From: Gyrodactylus bullatarudis
Lineage: Eukaryota > Platyhelminthes > Monogenea > Gyrodactylidea > Gyrodactylidae
DNA: 64,000 nt
NCBI GenBank assembly: GCA_012064415.1
Contig: SSNU01000269.1
Coordinates: 32,410-96,409 of the forward strand
Direction: 5' to 3'
The notes under the pieces: generated by a model
Databases searched by the model: none
Seen by the model: the letters and a program-made list of their open reading frames with translations, nothing else
Told to the model about the DNA's origin: nothing
Part shown: positions 46,325 through 56,513 of the stretch, piece after piece
Position numbering within the stretch: the stretch's first letter is position 1
Layout of the letters: each line of letters opens with the position of its first letter
Translations under genes and position numbers: made by a program

Positions 46325-47510
46325 ATGTCGACTTCAGTCAAAATTAATGTACCCAATGATCTCATAGGCGAGAATTTAGATGAAATGGACAGCATGTTGT
46401 ATAGTTTTGAGACTAAAACATGTAAAGATAAAGCACTAGAAGAACTAGACAAACATATGTTACAGGTTATTTCATACAGAGAACTAGAAAATCTTAAAAT
46501 ATCTTGCGAGTAATAAATATATAATTTCATTATAGTGCTTCAAAGTTAGATATATATGATGAAAAGTGCTCTCTTGATAAAGTTTTTGTTACAATTCCCA
46601 AAAGAAGTCCAGATCAAATGAAATTGGAGTCTTTAGATGCAATAACAGATAAAAATGAAACTACGGATGATTACAACTTTTCCACATTTAGTTCTCGTAT
46701 TGAGAATCCAGCTGTCAATTTAAGTTACAAGAAACATTTGAATAACGAAACAAATCTGGAATCGTTTCCCAAAGAAATTGTAGTCACTGTGTTAATTTAT
46801 AAACCTCACGAGTTGACTTACAGACATAGAAAGTTGTTAACAGTTCAGCAGCGTATTGAAATTCTTGGTTCACAGACTTTGGATGATTTACAAAAGAGTA
46901 TTTACTGCAGTGAATGTGAGTTTCATTTGGGTGATAGAAGCAATTGTCTTGATATAAACACAGATATCGAGACTCGTTCAAATCAAATTTACTCCCGTAA
47001 TATTTTTCATTTGGAAGAAATTTTCTCAGACCAAGAGTAAGATAATTTTTCCTAATTGAAATTTCTCTCAAGTTTTGAATCTAAACATAAAGTTGTATAT
47101 AAAAAGAGTCAAGAAACTTTGATAAAAGATTTAAAAATTGCATTGGGCAAAGATTATGTTTACCAACACGTTGGCGACTGCTTTCATTCTGTAATCTTTT
47201 CTGATGCCAAGTATTTTCAATAATTTCATTAAAACTACTGTATAGACTCCTTGATCGTTTTTCTTGCATGGACTTAACTAAATACCCCCTACTCACGGGA
47301 AGATCAAGAGTACAAAGAATGATATGCGTCGTTTGCAATAGACTTTCAACTAAATGGCTAGTAAAAAATGCAGAAGATTATTTTTTTATTGATCCAGCTT
47401 ACGTGTGTGATGTTTGTCTTAAAGGGGTCCTCTACGATGAAGCTGGAAACAAAGTGAATCAAGATTTTCAGGTCTATCTATTCAATTACAAGAGCTTATA
47501 CGACAATTAA
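46325..47510 (+). CDS. SNAPC3: SNAPC3, subunit 3 of the snRNA-activating protein complex
   Basis: Four exons, 46325-46509, 46536-47036, 47073-47210 and 47246-47510, give 362 residues. The three introns are only 26, 36 and 35 bp. SNAPc binds the proximal sequence element of snRNA genes for both RNA polymerase II and III. Family landmarks: ILGSQTLDDLQKSIYCSEC (~185); IKDLKIALGKDYVYQHVGDCFHSVIFSD in exon 3; and in exon 4 DRFSCMDLTKYPLL, then CVVC (C302, C305), W312 and CDVC (C329, C332), the SNAP50 zinc finger. Each exon holds a recognisable piece and the phases (2, 2, 2) agree, so the tiny introns are well supported. Human SNAPC3 is 411 residues. A poly(A) signal overlaps the stop. Confidence 0.9.
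46510..46535 (+). other. 26-bp intron of SNAPC3
   Basis: It runs gtaataaata to cattatag. If retained, the frame hits TAA across the donor (GA|GTAA). The 26-bp length is among the shortest animal introns I would expect. Confidence 0.7.
47037..47072 (+). other. 36-bp intron of SNAPC3
   Basis: It runs gtaagataat to tctctcaag, with a possible branch site cctaat (47051-47056). Retention stops translation immediately (GAG TAA). Confidence 0.75.
47211..47245 (+). other. 35-bp intron of SNAPC3
   Basis: It runs gtattttcaa to actgtatag. Removal joins ...IFSDAK to LLDRFSCMDLTKYPLL, both conserved in the family. Retention meets TAA after four codons. Confidence 0.75.
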
Positions 47511-47514
47511 TAAA
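47509..47514 (+). terminator. Poly(A) signal overlapping the SNAPC3 stop codon
   Basis: AATAAA begins inside the TAA stop (47508-47510), as in WTAP. A second AATAAA lies about 30 bp further on. Confidence 0.5.
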
Positions 47515-47814
47515 TATTTCACCATATAAGAATTTTTATAATAAATCGAAAAAATCAGTACAATCTAAATATTAAAATATTTGTTGAGTTCTTGGAAGAG
47601 ACATTATGCTTCTCAACAATATTAGTTTATAATACCGGCTTTATAGAACAGACCGTATAAAATCGTATGAACGCGCGCTTGCCTTCTCTCAACTTCCCAA
47701 TTTTTTTATTTTAAAAATATGCGTGATGAAAATAAAAACAAGGTGTATTTATCGACATTCTGAAACGAAAACTATGTTTTACCTGTTGAAAACAAGTCAT
47801 GAATTCGCGTATTT
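47511..47814. other. Spacer between SNAPC3 and the LINE
   Basis: No gene. It holds the SNAPC3 3' flank and, near 47700-47814, possibly the short 3' UTR of the LINE, which reads leftward. Confidence 0.5.
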
Positions 47815-50163
47815 TTAGAATAGAAATGTATTTATTAATCTGATGTAAAATATATAAATAAAAGAATAATTTCTGAACAGGTCTTCATCCTCTGGAATGA
47901 GACTTTGGAGGAAAGCACATGAGGATTTAATGGATGTGCAGGGGATGTTTTTAATTACAAGTTTAAACCTGGCTTGGAGGGGGAGGATGTTACCAAGGAG
48001 AATTGAATATTTTCTGGAATTTCTGGTACTATAAGTTGGAGAATCATCTTGTGGCTTATAAGTGTTATAGAGAATCACCGAGCTAGAGAGCCTCCTGAGC
48101 CAGATAGGGTATAAAGATGATAATTTGAGGCATTGTTTATAACTTAGTGGTCCATAGCAGGAGGTGAGAAATCGGTATTGTATTTGTTCTATCTTTTTTG
48201 TGGATTCAATGGTAATTCCGAGGATGAGGGAAGCACAATAATCAAATTTTGATAAAATGAAACTTTTATACATCTTGAGTTTGAGATCAGAGGAGGAAAT
48301 GAATCTTGTGATGAGGAAAGTTGAGTATCTCAGCGTCTTCAAAAGCTCACTNNNNNNNNNNNNNNNNNNNNNNNNNNNNNNNNNNNNNNNNNNNNNNNNN
48401 NNNNNNNNNNNNNNNNNNNNNNNNNNNNNNNNNNNNNNNNNNNNNNNNNNNNNNNNNNNNNNNNNNNNNNNNNNNNNNNNNNNNNNNNNNNNNNNNNNNN
48501 NNNNNNNNNNNNNNNNNNNNNNNNNNNNNNNNNNNNNNNNNNNNNNNNNNNNNNNNNNNNNNNNNNNNNNNNNNNNNNNNNNNNNNNNNNNNNNNNNNNN
48601 NNNNNNNNNNNNNNNNNNNNNNNNNNNNNNNNNNNNNNNNNNNNNNNNNNNNNNNNNNNNNNNNNNNNNNNNNNNNNNNNNNNNNNNNNNNNNNNNNNNN
48701 NNNNNNNNNNNNNNNNNNNNNNNNNNNNNNNNNNAGACTAGATTGGTAGAGGTACTGCGGCCCTTCAAGAAACCGTGCTGTGAGGGATCCATGGATTCAA
48801 TACTGATATGTGGCGAAAGTAGGTGGAGAGATATTGAGTCGACCAGGCTAAGAAATATAGGTAGATTGGAGATAGGTCGATAATCTGGATCAGTTTGAGG
48901 ATTAAATATTTTGGGTATTGGTGTTATTTTAATACAAGTCCATTCATAGGGAATAAGATTGATTGAAATGGCATGGGTCATGAAAATGACGAGATTCACA
49001 AAAAGACAGGTTGGTAACGAGAGAAGGAGCTCATTTGAGTTAAAGAAAGTATCTTTACGTTTCTTTGATTTTGAGTCAAGGAGTAGGTCGACTAGCATAT
49101 CAGCCGAGATGATAGGAAGAATCGCTGAATTTGTTGACAGGAATTTAACTTCTAACTGAGTGGAGAAAACTGATTGAAAAAATTTGTTCAAGGAATCCGC
49201 AGAAGTAGTTGATAGATTTGAAGCGGATTCAGACTTGTTTGCTAAATATTTGAGCTTCCAAGCTTTCGATGGTTGGGTATTGAAGTCATCAATAATTGAT
49301 TTTTCGAAGAGCTGCTGAGAAATTGAAAGGGAAGCTATTTTGGAGTTTTTGGATATTTTCCCTGCTTTGGTAATGAGAAAATGGAAATAATCTGTATTGA
49401 AGCCATTTTTGAAAATGAATTCAGCGGATGAGAGGTAGAGTTGGCGAAAATGAGAGAATGAAGTGACTAGATGTAGGGACTGAGAGAGATAATAATTAGA
49501 CTCTGTGCCGATAGTGAAAAACAAGGGGTGATGGTCAGATGTAGGGTACTTTGCAGAATGACAGCACTGAAGTCCTGTAATATTAGTGAAGAGGAGGTCC
49601 AAGTACGTAGATTTTCTAGAGGGGCGATCTGCCTTTTGGATCAGGTTGGCTGAGGAGGCGAATTCAAAGATTGGAGAATCAAAGTCAATCATGTTTGGGA
49701 GGTATGTTGGTTTATTAAAGTCACCACAGAGGATGATATTGGTGAGGAAATTCCGAGAGATCGAATGCAGATGATTAACTATATTTGTTTCAGATACGCG
49801 GTTGGCAGGTGGAGGATTATAAATGATTATGACAGAAGCACTGAAATTCAGTTTGGATTCGAAAATATTGAATACTAGCATTTCTGGACGGTCGGTGGCT
49901 GAAATTAGATTGCAAGAAAAATCAGTTGATATGTAGGCTAATACTCCTCCTCCCTTAGAGAAAGTACGATCAGCACGAATGATATAATAATTTGAAATTT
50001 TGATGTCTTCTGATTTGAGGCGAGGTTTGAGCCATGATTCGGTGATAAGGATGATGCTTGGTTTTTGTTTCTCTGCGAGCAACTTTAGGTAATACATGGA
50101 GTTTAAAATAGATCTAATATTCCAGAGGGCAATTTTGAAACGGTAATATTGGTGGGTTCTCAT
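47815..50163 (-). CDS. LINE ORF2: endonuclease plus reverse transcriptase, with assembly gap
   Basis: About 780 residues. The N-terminal APE-type endonuclease shows LWNIRS, ITESWL, RADR, GGGVLAYI, CGDFN and SDHHPLFF (the Asp-His catalytic pair). Reverse transcriptase follows: WTCIKITPIPK, YRPISNLP, HGFLKGRSTSTNL. A 383-base N-run then removes the region that should hold the YADD/FADD active site. Downstream come the thumb-like region (LKTLRYSTFLITRFISSSDLKLKMYKSFI... in part) and the C-terminus, ending with a hydrophobic stretch. The ORF is in the same frame on both sides of the gap, but the gap size may be an estimate. Motif style fits the CR1/Jockey superfamily; the exact clade is unsure. 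Confidence 0.85.
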   Translation of the reverse strand: MRTHQYYRFKIALWNIRSILNSMYYLKLLAEKQKPSIILITESWLKPRLKSEDIKISNYYIIRADRTFSKGGGVLAYISTDFSCNLISATDRPEMLVFNIFESKLNFSASVIIIYNPPPANRVSETNIVNHLHSISRNFLTNIILCGDFNKPTYLPNMIDFDSPIFEFASSANLIQKADRPSRKSTYLDLLFTNITGLQCCHSAKYPTSDHHPLFFTIGTESNYYLSQSLHLVTSFSHFRQLYLSSAEFIFKNGFNTDYFHFLITKAGKISKNSKIASLSISQQLFEKSIIDDFNTQPSKAWKLKYLANKSESASNLSTTSADSLNKFFQSVFSTQLEVKFLSTNSAILPIISADMLVDLLLDSKSKKRKDTFFNSNELLLSLPTCLFVNLVIFMTHAISINLIPYEWTCIKITPIPKIFNPQTDPDYRPISNLPIFLSLVDSISLHLLSPHISIESMDPSQHGFLKGRSTSTNLVXXXXXXXXXXXXXXXXXXXXXXXXXXXXXXXXXXXXXXXXXXXXXXXXXXXXXXXXXXXXXXXXXXXXXXXXXXXXXXXXXXXXXXXXXXXXXXXXXXXXXXXXXXXXXXXXXXXXXXXXXXXXXXXXSELLKTLRYSTFLITRFISSSDLKLKMYKSFILSKFDYCASLILGITIESTKKIEQIQYRFLTSCYGPLSYKQCLKLSSLYPIWLRRLSSSVILYNTYKPQDDSPTYSTRNSRKYSILLGNILPLQARFKLVIKNIPCTSIKSSCAFLQSLIPEDEDLFRNYSFIYIFYIRLINTFLF
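48352..48734. other. Assembly gap (383 N)
   Basis: A run of N inside the LINE reverse transcriptase. It hides the catalytic core, and the true length is unknown. Confidence 0.99.
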
Positions 50164-50265
50164 TTAGATTTAGAGGCTCTGAGAATTGCGAATGCTGTGA
50201 GAAATAACTATTTGTTTTGAGTAGGAAGTGATTTAGCTTGGGATCATTAATACTTAAACTGGGAG

Positions 50266-51267
50266 TTATTTCGCCAGGGGAGTTCCAGTGACCCGTTGAA
50301 AATTTGAGGAAGTAGATGGTGTTTCGTCGGTAATGTTGCGGGCATTGGATGAGGATTCATTTATGTTAACGTTGGTGTGAGATATTCTCCTGACTTTGAA
50401 AGTTCGTGACGAGTTAGGAGTAGAAGAGTTTTGTCTAGCATTGAATATAAAAGGAATGTTGGTATGATTTGGAGTTATGACGGGAACAACAGGACCTTTA
50501 TTATGGGTGCTGTTATTCAGGTTAGCAAGATTTGATGTGGTAGGAGGAGCTAATACCGGAGTACGGCCATTAGATGTCGAGATAACCTGTGGAGTAGTGG
50601 CGTCCTTTGTCTCATTGGTTTGGATTACGCGTTGAGGTTGAGTAGTGGCAATAAGAGTAAATGGAAGTTGAGGTTGGGTAGGAGCGGTGGAAGTAGATAG
50701 ACGTTGAGGTTGGTTTGTATGGACATTCTTATTTGTTAAAGGTTTTCTTTGATCAATAGGTATTGACCTAGTTATTTTTATACCTTTTTGTATGAATTCA
50801 TCAAAAATAAGTTTATAGAAATGATGAGATATTTTCTTTTTGGAAGAGACTTTGTAATAGGGATTTGACTGTATAGGATTTGCGTTATGGAATGAGATGG
50901 AGAATTTGATGTCTGGAAGCAGATTTTTTATGAAGTTTGCAACTTCTGCAATATTAAAATTTGGGTGCATAATTCCTCTCACGATAAGACTATGAGAATT
51001 AGGCTTTTTGAGATTGGATGGTGAAAGATGATTTGATTGGCCAGTGTTGTATCTCGCTCTTTGAATGGAATTGCTTGCAACAACACTGGATTGAACAGCT
51101 ATTGATTGAGGAGTTTGTGAAGTTTTGCAACGACATTCTTGATTCTCAGATCTGAGTAGTTTAATTTCATTAATCAGGGACTCCAAATACGAGATAGGAA
51201 CAAAAGCAAAATTTTCGAAGTTAGGAGCGTTCGAATTTCGCGGTTGAGCATCGGCCTGGTTAAACAT
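50266..51267 (-). CDS. LINE ORF1 protein
   Basis: 333 residues starting MFNQADAQPRN. An N-terminal heptad-like segment (YLESLINEIKLLRSEN) may form a short coiled coil. The middle (HSLIVRGIMHPNF...FISFHNAN-type region) resembles the RNA-binding part seen in CR1-like ORF1 proteins. The C-terminal third is low-complexity, with repeated QPQ, TTP and NSS tracts. No CCHC zinc knuckle is visible. It lies directly upstream of ORF2 in the same orientation, which is the main reason for the call. Confidence 0.75.
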   Translation of the reverse strand: MFNQADAQPRNSNAPNFENFAFVPISYLESLINEIKLLRSENQECRCKTSQTPQSIAVQSSVVASNSIQRARYNTGQSNHLSPSNLKKPNSHSLIVRGIMHPNFNIAEVANFIKNLLPDIKFSISFHNANPIQSNPYYKVSSKKKISHHFYKLIFDEFIQKGIKITRSIPIDQRKPLTNKNVHTNQPQRLSTSTAPTQPQLPFTLIATTQPQRVIQTNETKDATTPQVISTSNGRTPVLAPPTTSNLANLNNSTHNKGPVVPVITPNHTNIPFIFNARQNSSTPNSSRTFKVRRISHTNVNINESSSNARNITDETPSTSSNFQRVTGTPLAK

Positions 51268-51302
51268 TTTTTTTTCCGTTAAAAAATATAGATCTTACCA
51301 AT

Positions 51303-52143
51303 TTGGATTGCCTAAAACTTCAATCTATAACTGAGAATGCTAAAAATTTATATTCAATAATAAAATTCTGTCAGAGAATTAAATTACTCCCGAGTTGCAT
51401 TGTTCATGATTGTGGCAAGATTATGCACCTTCAACAGAGAATGTCTAGCAGAGACAAACATTCATTTCGCTGTACAAAATGTCAGATTGATCGATCAATT
51501 AGAACGGGGACAATGTTTTCTAAATCCTGTATCCCTCTTTACAACGTTGTGGGCATGCTTTTCATGATTTTCCACAGCATGAATCGTGATGAGTTCATTG
51601 AAAAGAAGCTAGCCATGACTTTTTATAACGTTTGTTCTTGGCGAGATTCATTCAGGGAAATCTTCTTCTCTTGGTCTCTCGAAGAGTCCCATATAATTGG
51701 AGGCGAAGGGCTTACAGTTCAGGTTGGCAAATATTGTCTCCTTAAATACAATATCTATATCACGATTCAATTTGGCTTATCGGTGTGTAGTGGAATTGAC
51801 TCAGAAGGAAAGCTCTTTCTCAAGCACATTCCAGACGAGGAACAGCAAAATTTCATCTTGGCCGTACAAAGTCATGTGAAGAAAAATTCTCTAATTGCCT
51901 CAGACCAAGAAGATTTCTCTTACCTGCAAGAATATGGTTATCTGTATGATAAAAACAAAAGTTTAGCCCGAATCAAGCAAATATAGACACTATTTAAGCA
52001 AAAAATTCAAGGCTTGCAAGACTAAAAACAAGACTATGATCGAAGGTCACCTTGCCGAGTTCATGTTTCATCACAAGTTCAAGGGGGGAGATGCTTTGTT
52101 GAAATTTTTCCTTGCAGCAGCTCGGCTTTATAAGATTGATTAA
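51303..52143 (+). pseudogene. Decayed Merlin (IS1595-like) DNA transposase
   Basis: An open stretch to 51986 gives an N-terminal zinc ribbon, C-x4-C then CTKC with SIRTGTMFSKS, and the start of the ISXO2/DDE domain: IIGGEGLTVQV, GIDSEGKLFLKHIP, LIASDQEDFSYLQEYGY. The frame then breaks near 51940-51985. A second segment at about 52030-52143 in another frame (MIEGHLAEFMFHHKF...) matches the expected C-terminus. Around the first catalytic position the family Asp-Glu is replaced (QVGKY). Frame breaks and lost residues make it a pseudogene. The LINE start lies a few bases to the left and may have truncated the 5' part. Confidence 0.75.
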
Positions 52144-54289
52144 TTGTTATCAAAATATCGTTTCACAGAATATCCATATTTTTATTGTCAATCTACTTAG
52201 AAGTAGAATCACATTTTTATATTAAAACTAAATTCAAATTTTGTAAAATATCATTATTAATATTGAAAATAAATCTCATGATTCCGTAAAAAACGTTTTA
52301 ATCCGATGGTAAAAAATCATTAAAATCCTGTTACTGTAATATTTTTTTGATTAAAAAACAAAATATCCCATTTTACCGTAGAGTTTCTAACAATTGTCTT
52401 AAATCATCACAAATTTCTCTCTTCATTAGTTAAAGGGAGGGGAAATCGTTAAATTCCTTTTGTTAAAGTGATCAATCTTTTTTGTTTTTATTTCTCTCAC
52501 TTATACAATGATTGAATGTTATCAGCCAGCCCTTTTGTAATTTCTACAATAGATGGGAGAAAATTAATTAAATCTCAACGATGCCTTCGAATACAATACT
52601 CATTCATTGTTTTTATTTTTTTCAACAACCCATGGGAATAAAATAAATCTTTATGATTTTCTACATGCATATATAAGCCACAAAACTTCAATATTAACTT
52701 TGTTATTAACAGCCAATGTTGGAGGTATATATTATATATATAGTGGAATATTGGTTGATAAATTCACATTTTTTTTGTAACCCACCCTCTTGTAACTTTT
52801 CTTTTGTACTTTCAAAGAAAGAAATTTTGTAAACTAGATATACTTTAGGTAATCTCATAAAAATCATCTAGTTAGCAATGTTATGTGAATAAAACTTTTA
52901 TTTTTTCCGTTTTCCTCAACAATCACGGGTTAATAAATCCCTTTTTATCTTTAGGGCTTTTTTTACGATTCCAGAAATATTTAGGAAGACTGTGTGTATA
53001 ATCGAAATTGAAATTAACATAAATTTTAAGCGCATCTTTGAAAAGAACATCACTTGATTTTCGAGATTATGTTGATGAATTTTAAATGTAGTGATCAAGA
53101 CTCAATGGTATGAATTTCATACTATGAAATGCAAAATAATCTTCATAACAACTGGGTTCAGTATACGTAACTATGTTATATTTGTTGACATCATTCCTCA
53201 TAAACACTATTTTCTTGAAAGGTCTTACTGACTAAGATCTAAAGTTGATTATCAATATAGATTAAAAAAGATAGAGTACAATATCTCGAAATTTCATTAA
53301 AATCTATTCATTGTAGATTCACCCATGCCTTGTATTTGTCTGAAGAGTACAAATACGCATTTTTCTATTTACCACTTTTCTCTTCTGTATTATTATTCTT
53401 TCTAAGGTTTCTTTCTAGAAAAAATAAAACAAACAAAGAAATAATGAAATCATTAGAAATAAACACACGGCTCATTCGAAAGAGATAGAAAAAGTCTGTT
53501 AGATGAATTTGTGTGTTAGTTCATTGTCATGATCACTGCTTGTGTGTGCGCATTTTGAGCCAAGATCAAATTTCACAGAATTTTCGATTGAATTCACAAC
53601 GCGTATAACGAAAGAGCCGATATCTTTCATTTTCATCCTAATGATATTAAAAGTGTCATTTCTCCCCAAAAATAGAGCAAAAACATATTTGGTTATTTCG
53701 ATGTGGGTAAGCAAACATGAAGAAATGATATCACAAAGTGTGAAGATGTGATCTTTAATACAATTTGATTGTAAGAAAACATAAACATTCCTTTTTCTAC
53801 AGTCATGATAAATCTACATCAACTGTTTTAATTAATTTTCTCGCATGAATCCTAAACTATAAAATGATGTTTATAATTGCTTTTTTCGTATACAATCTAT
53901 TTGATTTTCTTGTAATATTACTGTCATTTGATTTATTTTTTATTTCATTCATTCAAAAATCTGCAGATTGAATCTTTTCTTTTCATCTTAGAAATTTCCT
54001 TGCATGGAAATTAGGAAAGAATTTGAAATCAACTCTAAAAAAATTGAGCTTGAGAATTTCATCTGTACCTCTTAATACTATGAAATAATAATTTTAATTT
54101 ACAGGATTGTGATAAATTTCAGAATAAAACGTTCTTAAAATCTGTATAATTCCAATTTATTTATATAAATCTATTTATATAAACAAAATCAGAGATCATA
54201 TTTCTAAATAAATTATTTTAAAAATTTACATAAATGATGAATCATCATTGGTGATAAAGGATCTATGGTAGAGACAAATACTTTTTTTC
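52144..54289. other. Gene-free AT-rich region
   Basis: No supported gene. AT dinucleotide runs occur near 52730. The right TIR of the Merlin copy was not recognised. Confidence 0.5.
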
Positions 54290-54610
54290 TATTTCCAACA
54301 GATTCTTCATGCTCCGTAGTCACCGTTTTCGAAAACTAAGTTTAAAATTCCCATTTATCCTAAAATCTTTTATTTTTTCCCAAATTGACCAGATTTTTCC
54401 AGGGTGTATTCAGAATATATTTAATATATAAACTGATTTAAGAAGATCCCAGCGTGTCCAATAATTCAAAATTTATTATTTCTCATAGTAAAATTCATTG
54501 AAAAATGTTGGCGCAAATTTGAAAATTTGACATCTACAATTAATTTAAATTATGCATATCTGAAAAAGATTCAAAACATAAGGTTCAATGGGAAAAGTTA
54601 AAAATTATGT
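54290..54610 (+). repeat. Dispersed repeat, copy 2
   Basis: Direct-orientation match to 21130-21390 (see that entry), with ctcatagtaaaattcattga as the best block. Confidence 0.65.
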
Positions 54611-55840
54611 CATTGATTGGGCACAAATTTTGAAATCAAGACTACAAGTTTTGATTGAATACTTCTTCCAATCATTTAAATTAAAATTCTTGAAGAGTAT
54701 CTGAATGCCTTCCTTTTTTTTTCTTCGTATTAAACTGTAACCTTGTCGCTTGGATACAAGATAAAAATTATGTAAATTAATCTTAAAGTATAAGAGCCAT
54801 TTGCATTATTATTCTCAGATTTGATTGAATTTATTGTTTTTCTTCTTGATAAAGGTTACATGAATATTCAACAACTCGTTCGTATAAAGCATATTCTACC
54901 ACATAAAAAAAATTAATTCCGTTTCTTGATAAAAATTTTATCAAAAAACTAATTTTAACATTCTTAGTTGTTTATTTTAACGTAAAAGGCCAATCCTAAT
55001 CGTGTCCGGTCTAAATATAATTACTGAAATTTTGAGAGAAATGTTCGATTCGATCCTACAATAAATGGCGTTGAATTTGCCACTACAGAACACGGTGTAT
55101 TAAATTTCTGATAAATTCTATTTATCTAATACGTAAAAGGTGCGATTTAGTATAAAAATCTATGCCAACAACATCTGTAAAATTATATCCATAAGAATAA
55201 AATGATAAATACATTTTGTTTAATCTTTTCTTGTGCATGAAAAGCAAAATATCCGTCCGTCTATTCTTGTTATTGTTTCTGGTTGAATAAAAATAAACTG
55301 ACCCAAATAAATATGGTGCAGATTTCAACAAATGCCTAGAAATACAATATTTTCAACAGTAATACCCAAAAGAGGAGATAATTTCAACTATTTAGAAACA
55401 GATGGAAATTATGTTTAAGGAAATATCAATTTTGATTTTTACTTGTTATTTTTCAATTCGAAATTTTAACAATTTTTTATCATGATTCGGGAAAAAGATG
55501 TTCTTTAAAATCTATACTGAATTCATTGAGAATATCGGGAACTAAAGCTAACCGAGAAACAGCAGAAAGTTCCGTTTAAACTTTAGAAGGTACAATTATC
55601 TTTTATCATGACTGAAACTAAGTATATTTTAGCATTGGAAATCCTTGTAAAGGATGTATTTTTCTTAAGATTCTGCTGGTTTTATGAGTATAGAGATCAT
55701 TTTTCCTTTTAACGAAAGATTCATCAGAGAGGTTTTAGAAGACGATCTTGTGATTGGTCCTATGACAGAACTTCTATCAGCTTGAGATTTGTAGATTTAG
55801 TCCTAATAAATTAGGGAAATATTTCACGGACATTCAAGAT
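54611..55840. other. Gene-free AT-rich region
   Basis: No gene or repeat end recognised. Confidence 0.5.
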
Positions 55841-56513
55841 GCCTGGAAATTGGCGAGTCCATTGAAATTTTCATGATCATAATCTTTAACTTTAAATTGA
55901 AAAAAATCAAATTTTAAGAAAGTTATGGCATATTTCAAATCTAGCGATGGCGCCGAATTCCTATTTTTTGAACTTTGAGTTGATAATTTTTGTTGATTTT
56001 AAAGTCAGAGAGTGATCAAAAGTTTATTTTGAGGATCACGATTAGTTAAAGAAATCGATTATGATCATGAAAATTTCAATGGACTTGCCAATTTCCAGGC
56101 ATCTTGAATCATCAAAAATAAAATTTCATCGATTTTCAAGTAGTGAAAATTTTCAAAAACTCAAAATTCGATTTTCACACGAAGATAGGCGGATTCTCAA
56201 AATCTGAATCAGCATATTTGATTTCTTTGACTAATCATGATTCTAAAAATAAACTTTTGATCACTCTCTGACTTTAAAATCAACAAAAATTATCAACTCA
56301 AAATTCAAAAAATGGGAATTCGGCGCCATCGCTAGATTTGAAATATGCCATAACTTTCTTAAAATTTGATTTTTTTCAATTTTTTTTCTTCAGATCCTGA
56401 AAGTGGAACCTACGATCTAGATTCCATAAAATCTTGATCAAATTCGATTTCTTGATGAAAAAATTTATAATTTTGTAAAAAGCATAAATTCCCATCTTCA
56501 TATTAATTAGGTG
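55841..56513. repeat. Rearranged F1 foldback element with nested palindrome
   Basis: Arms at about 55890-56060 and 56215-56390 are inverted copies (ttttgaactttgagttgata on the left). The right terminus 56403-56513 equals window positions 1-113. The left terminus is missing. In its place lies a segment (gaaattggcgagtccattga) that is repeated in reverse near 56080-56105, producing a second, nested palindrome. Confidence 0.8.

Larger units (their letters stand above)
47815..51290 (-). mobile_element. Non-LTR retrotransposon (CR1/Jockey-like LINE)
   Basis: A ~3.5-kb element on the minus strand with ORF1 (51267-50266) and ORF2 (50163-47815) separated by 102 bp. Apart from an assembly gap, both ORFs are open, suggesting a young copy. 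The 5' end is ragged and lies next to a Merlin transposase relic at 51303. No poly(A) tail or target-site duplication was identified with confidence. Inserted antisense about 300 bp beyond SNAPC3. Confidence 0.85.

Noticed and set aside
48257..48883. Plus-strand ORFs across the N-run
   Set aside because: They consist mostly of unknown residues from the assembly gap and lie antisense to the LINE reverse transcriptase.
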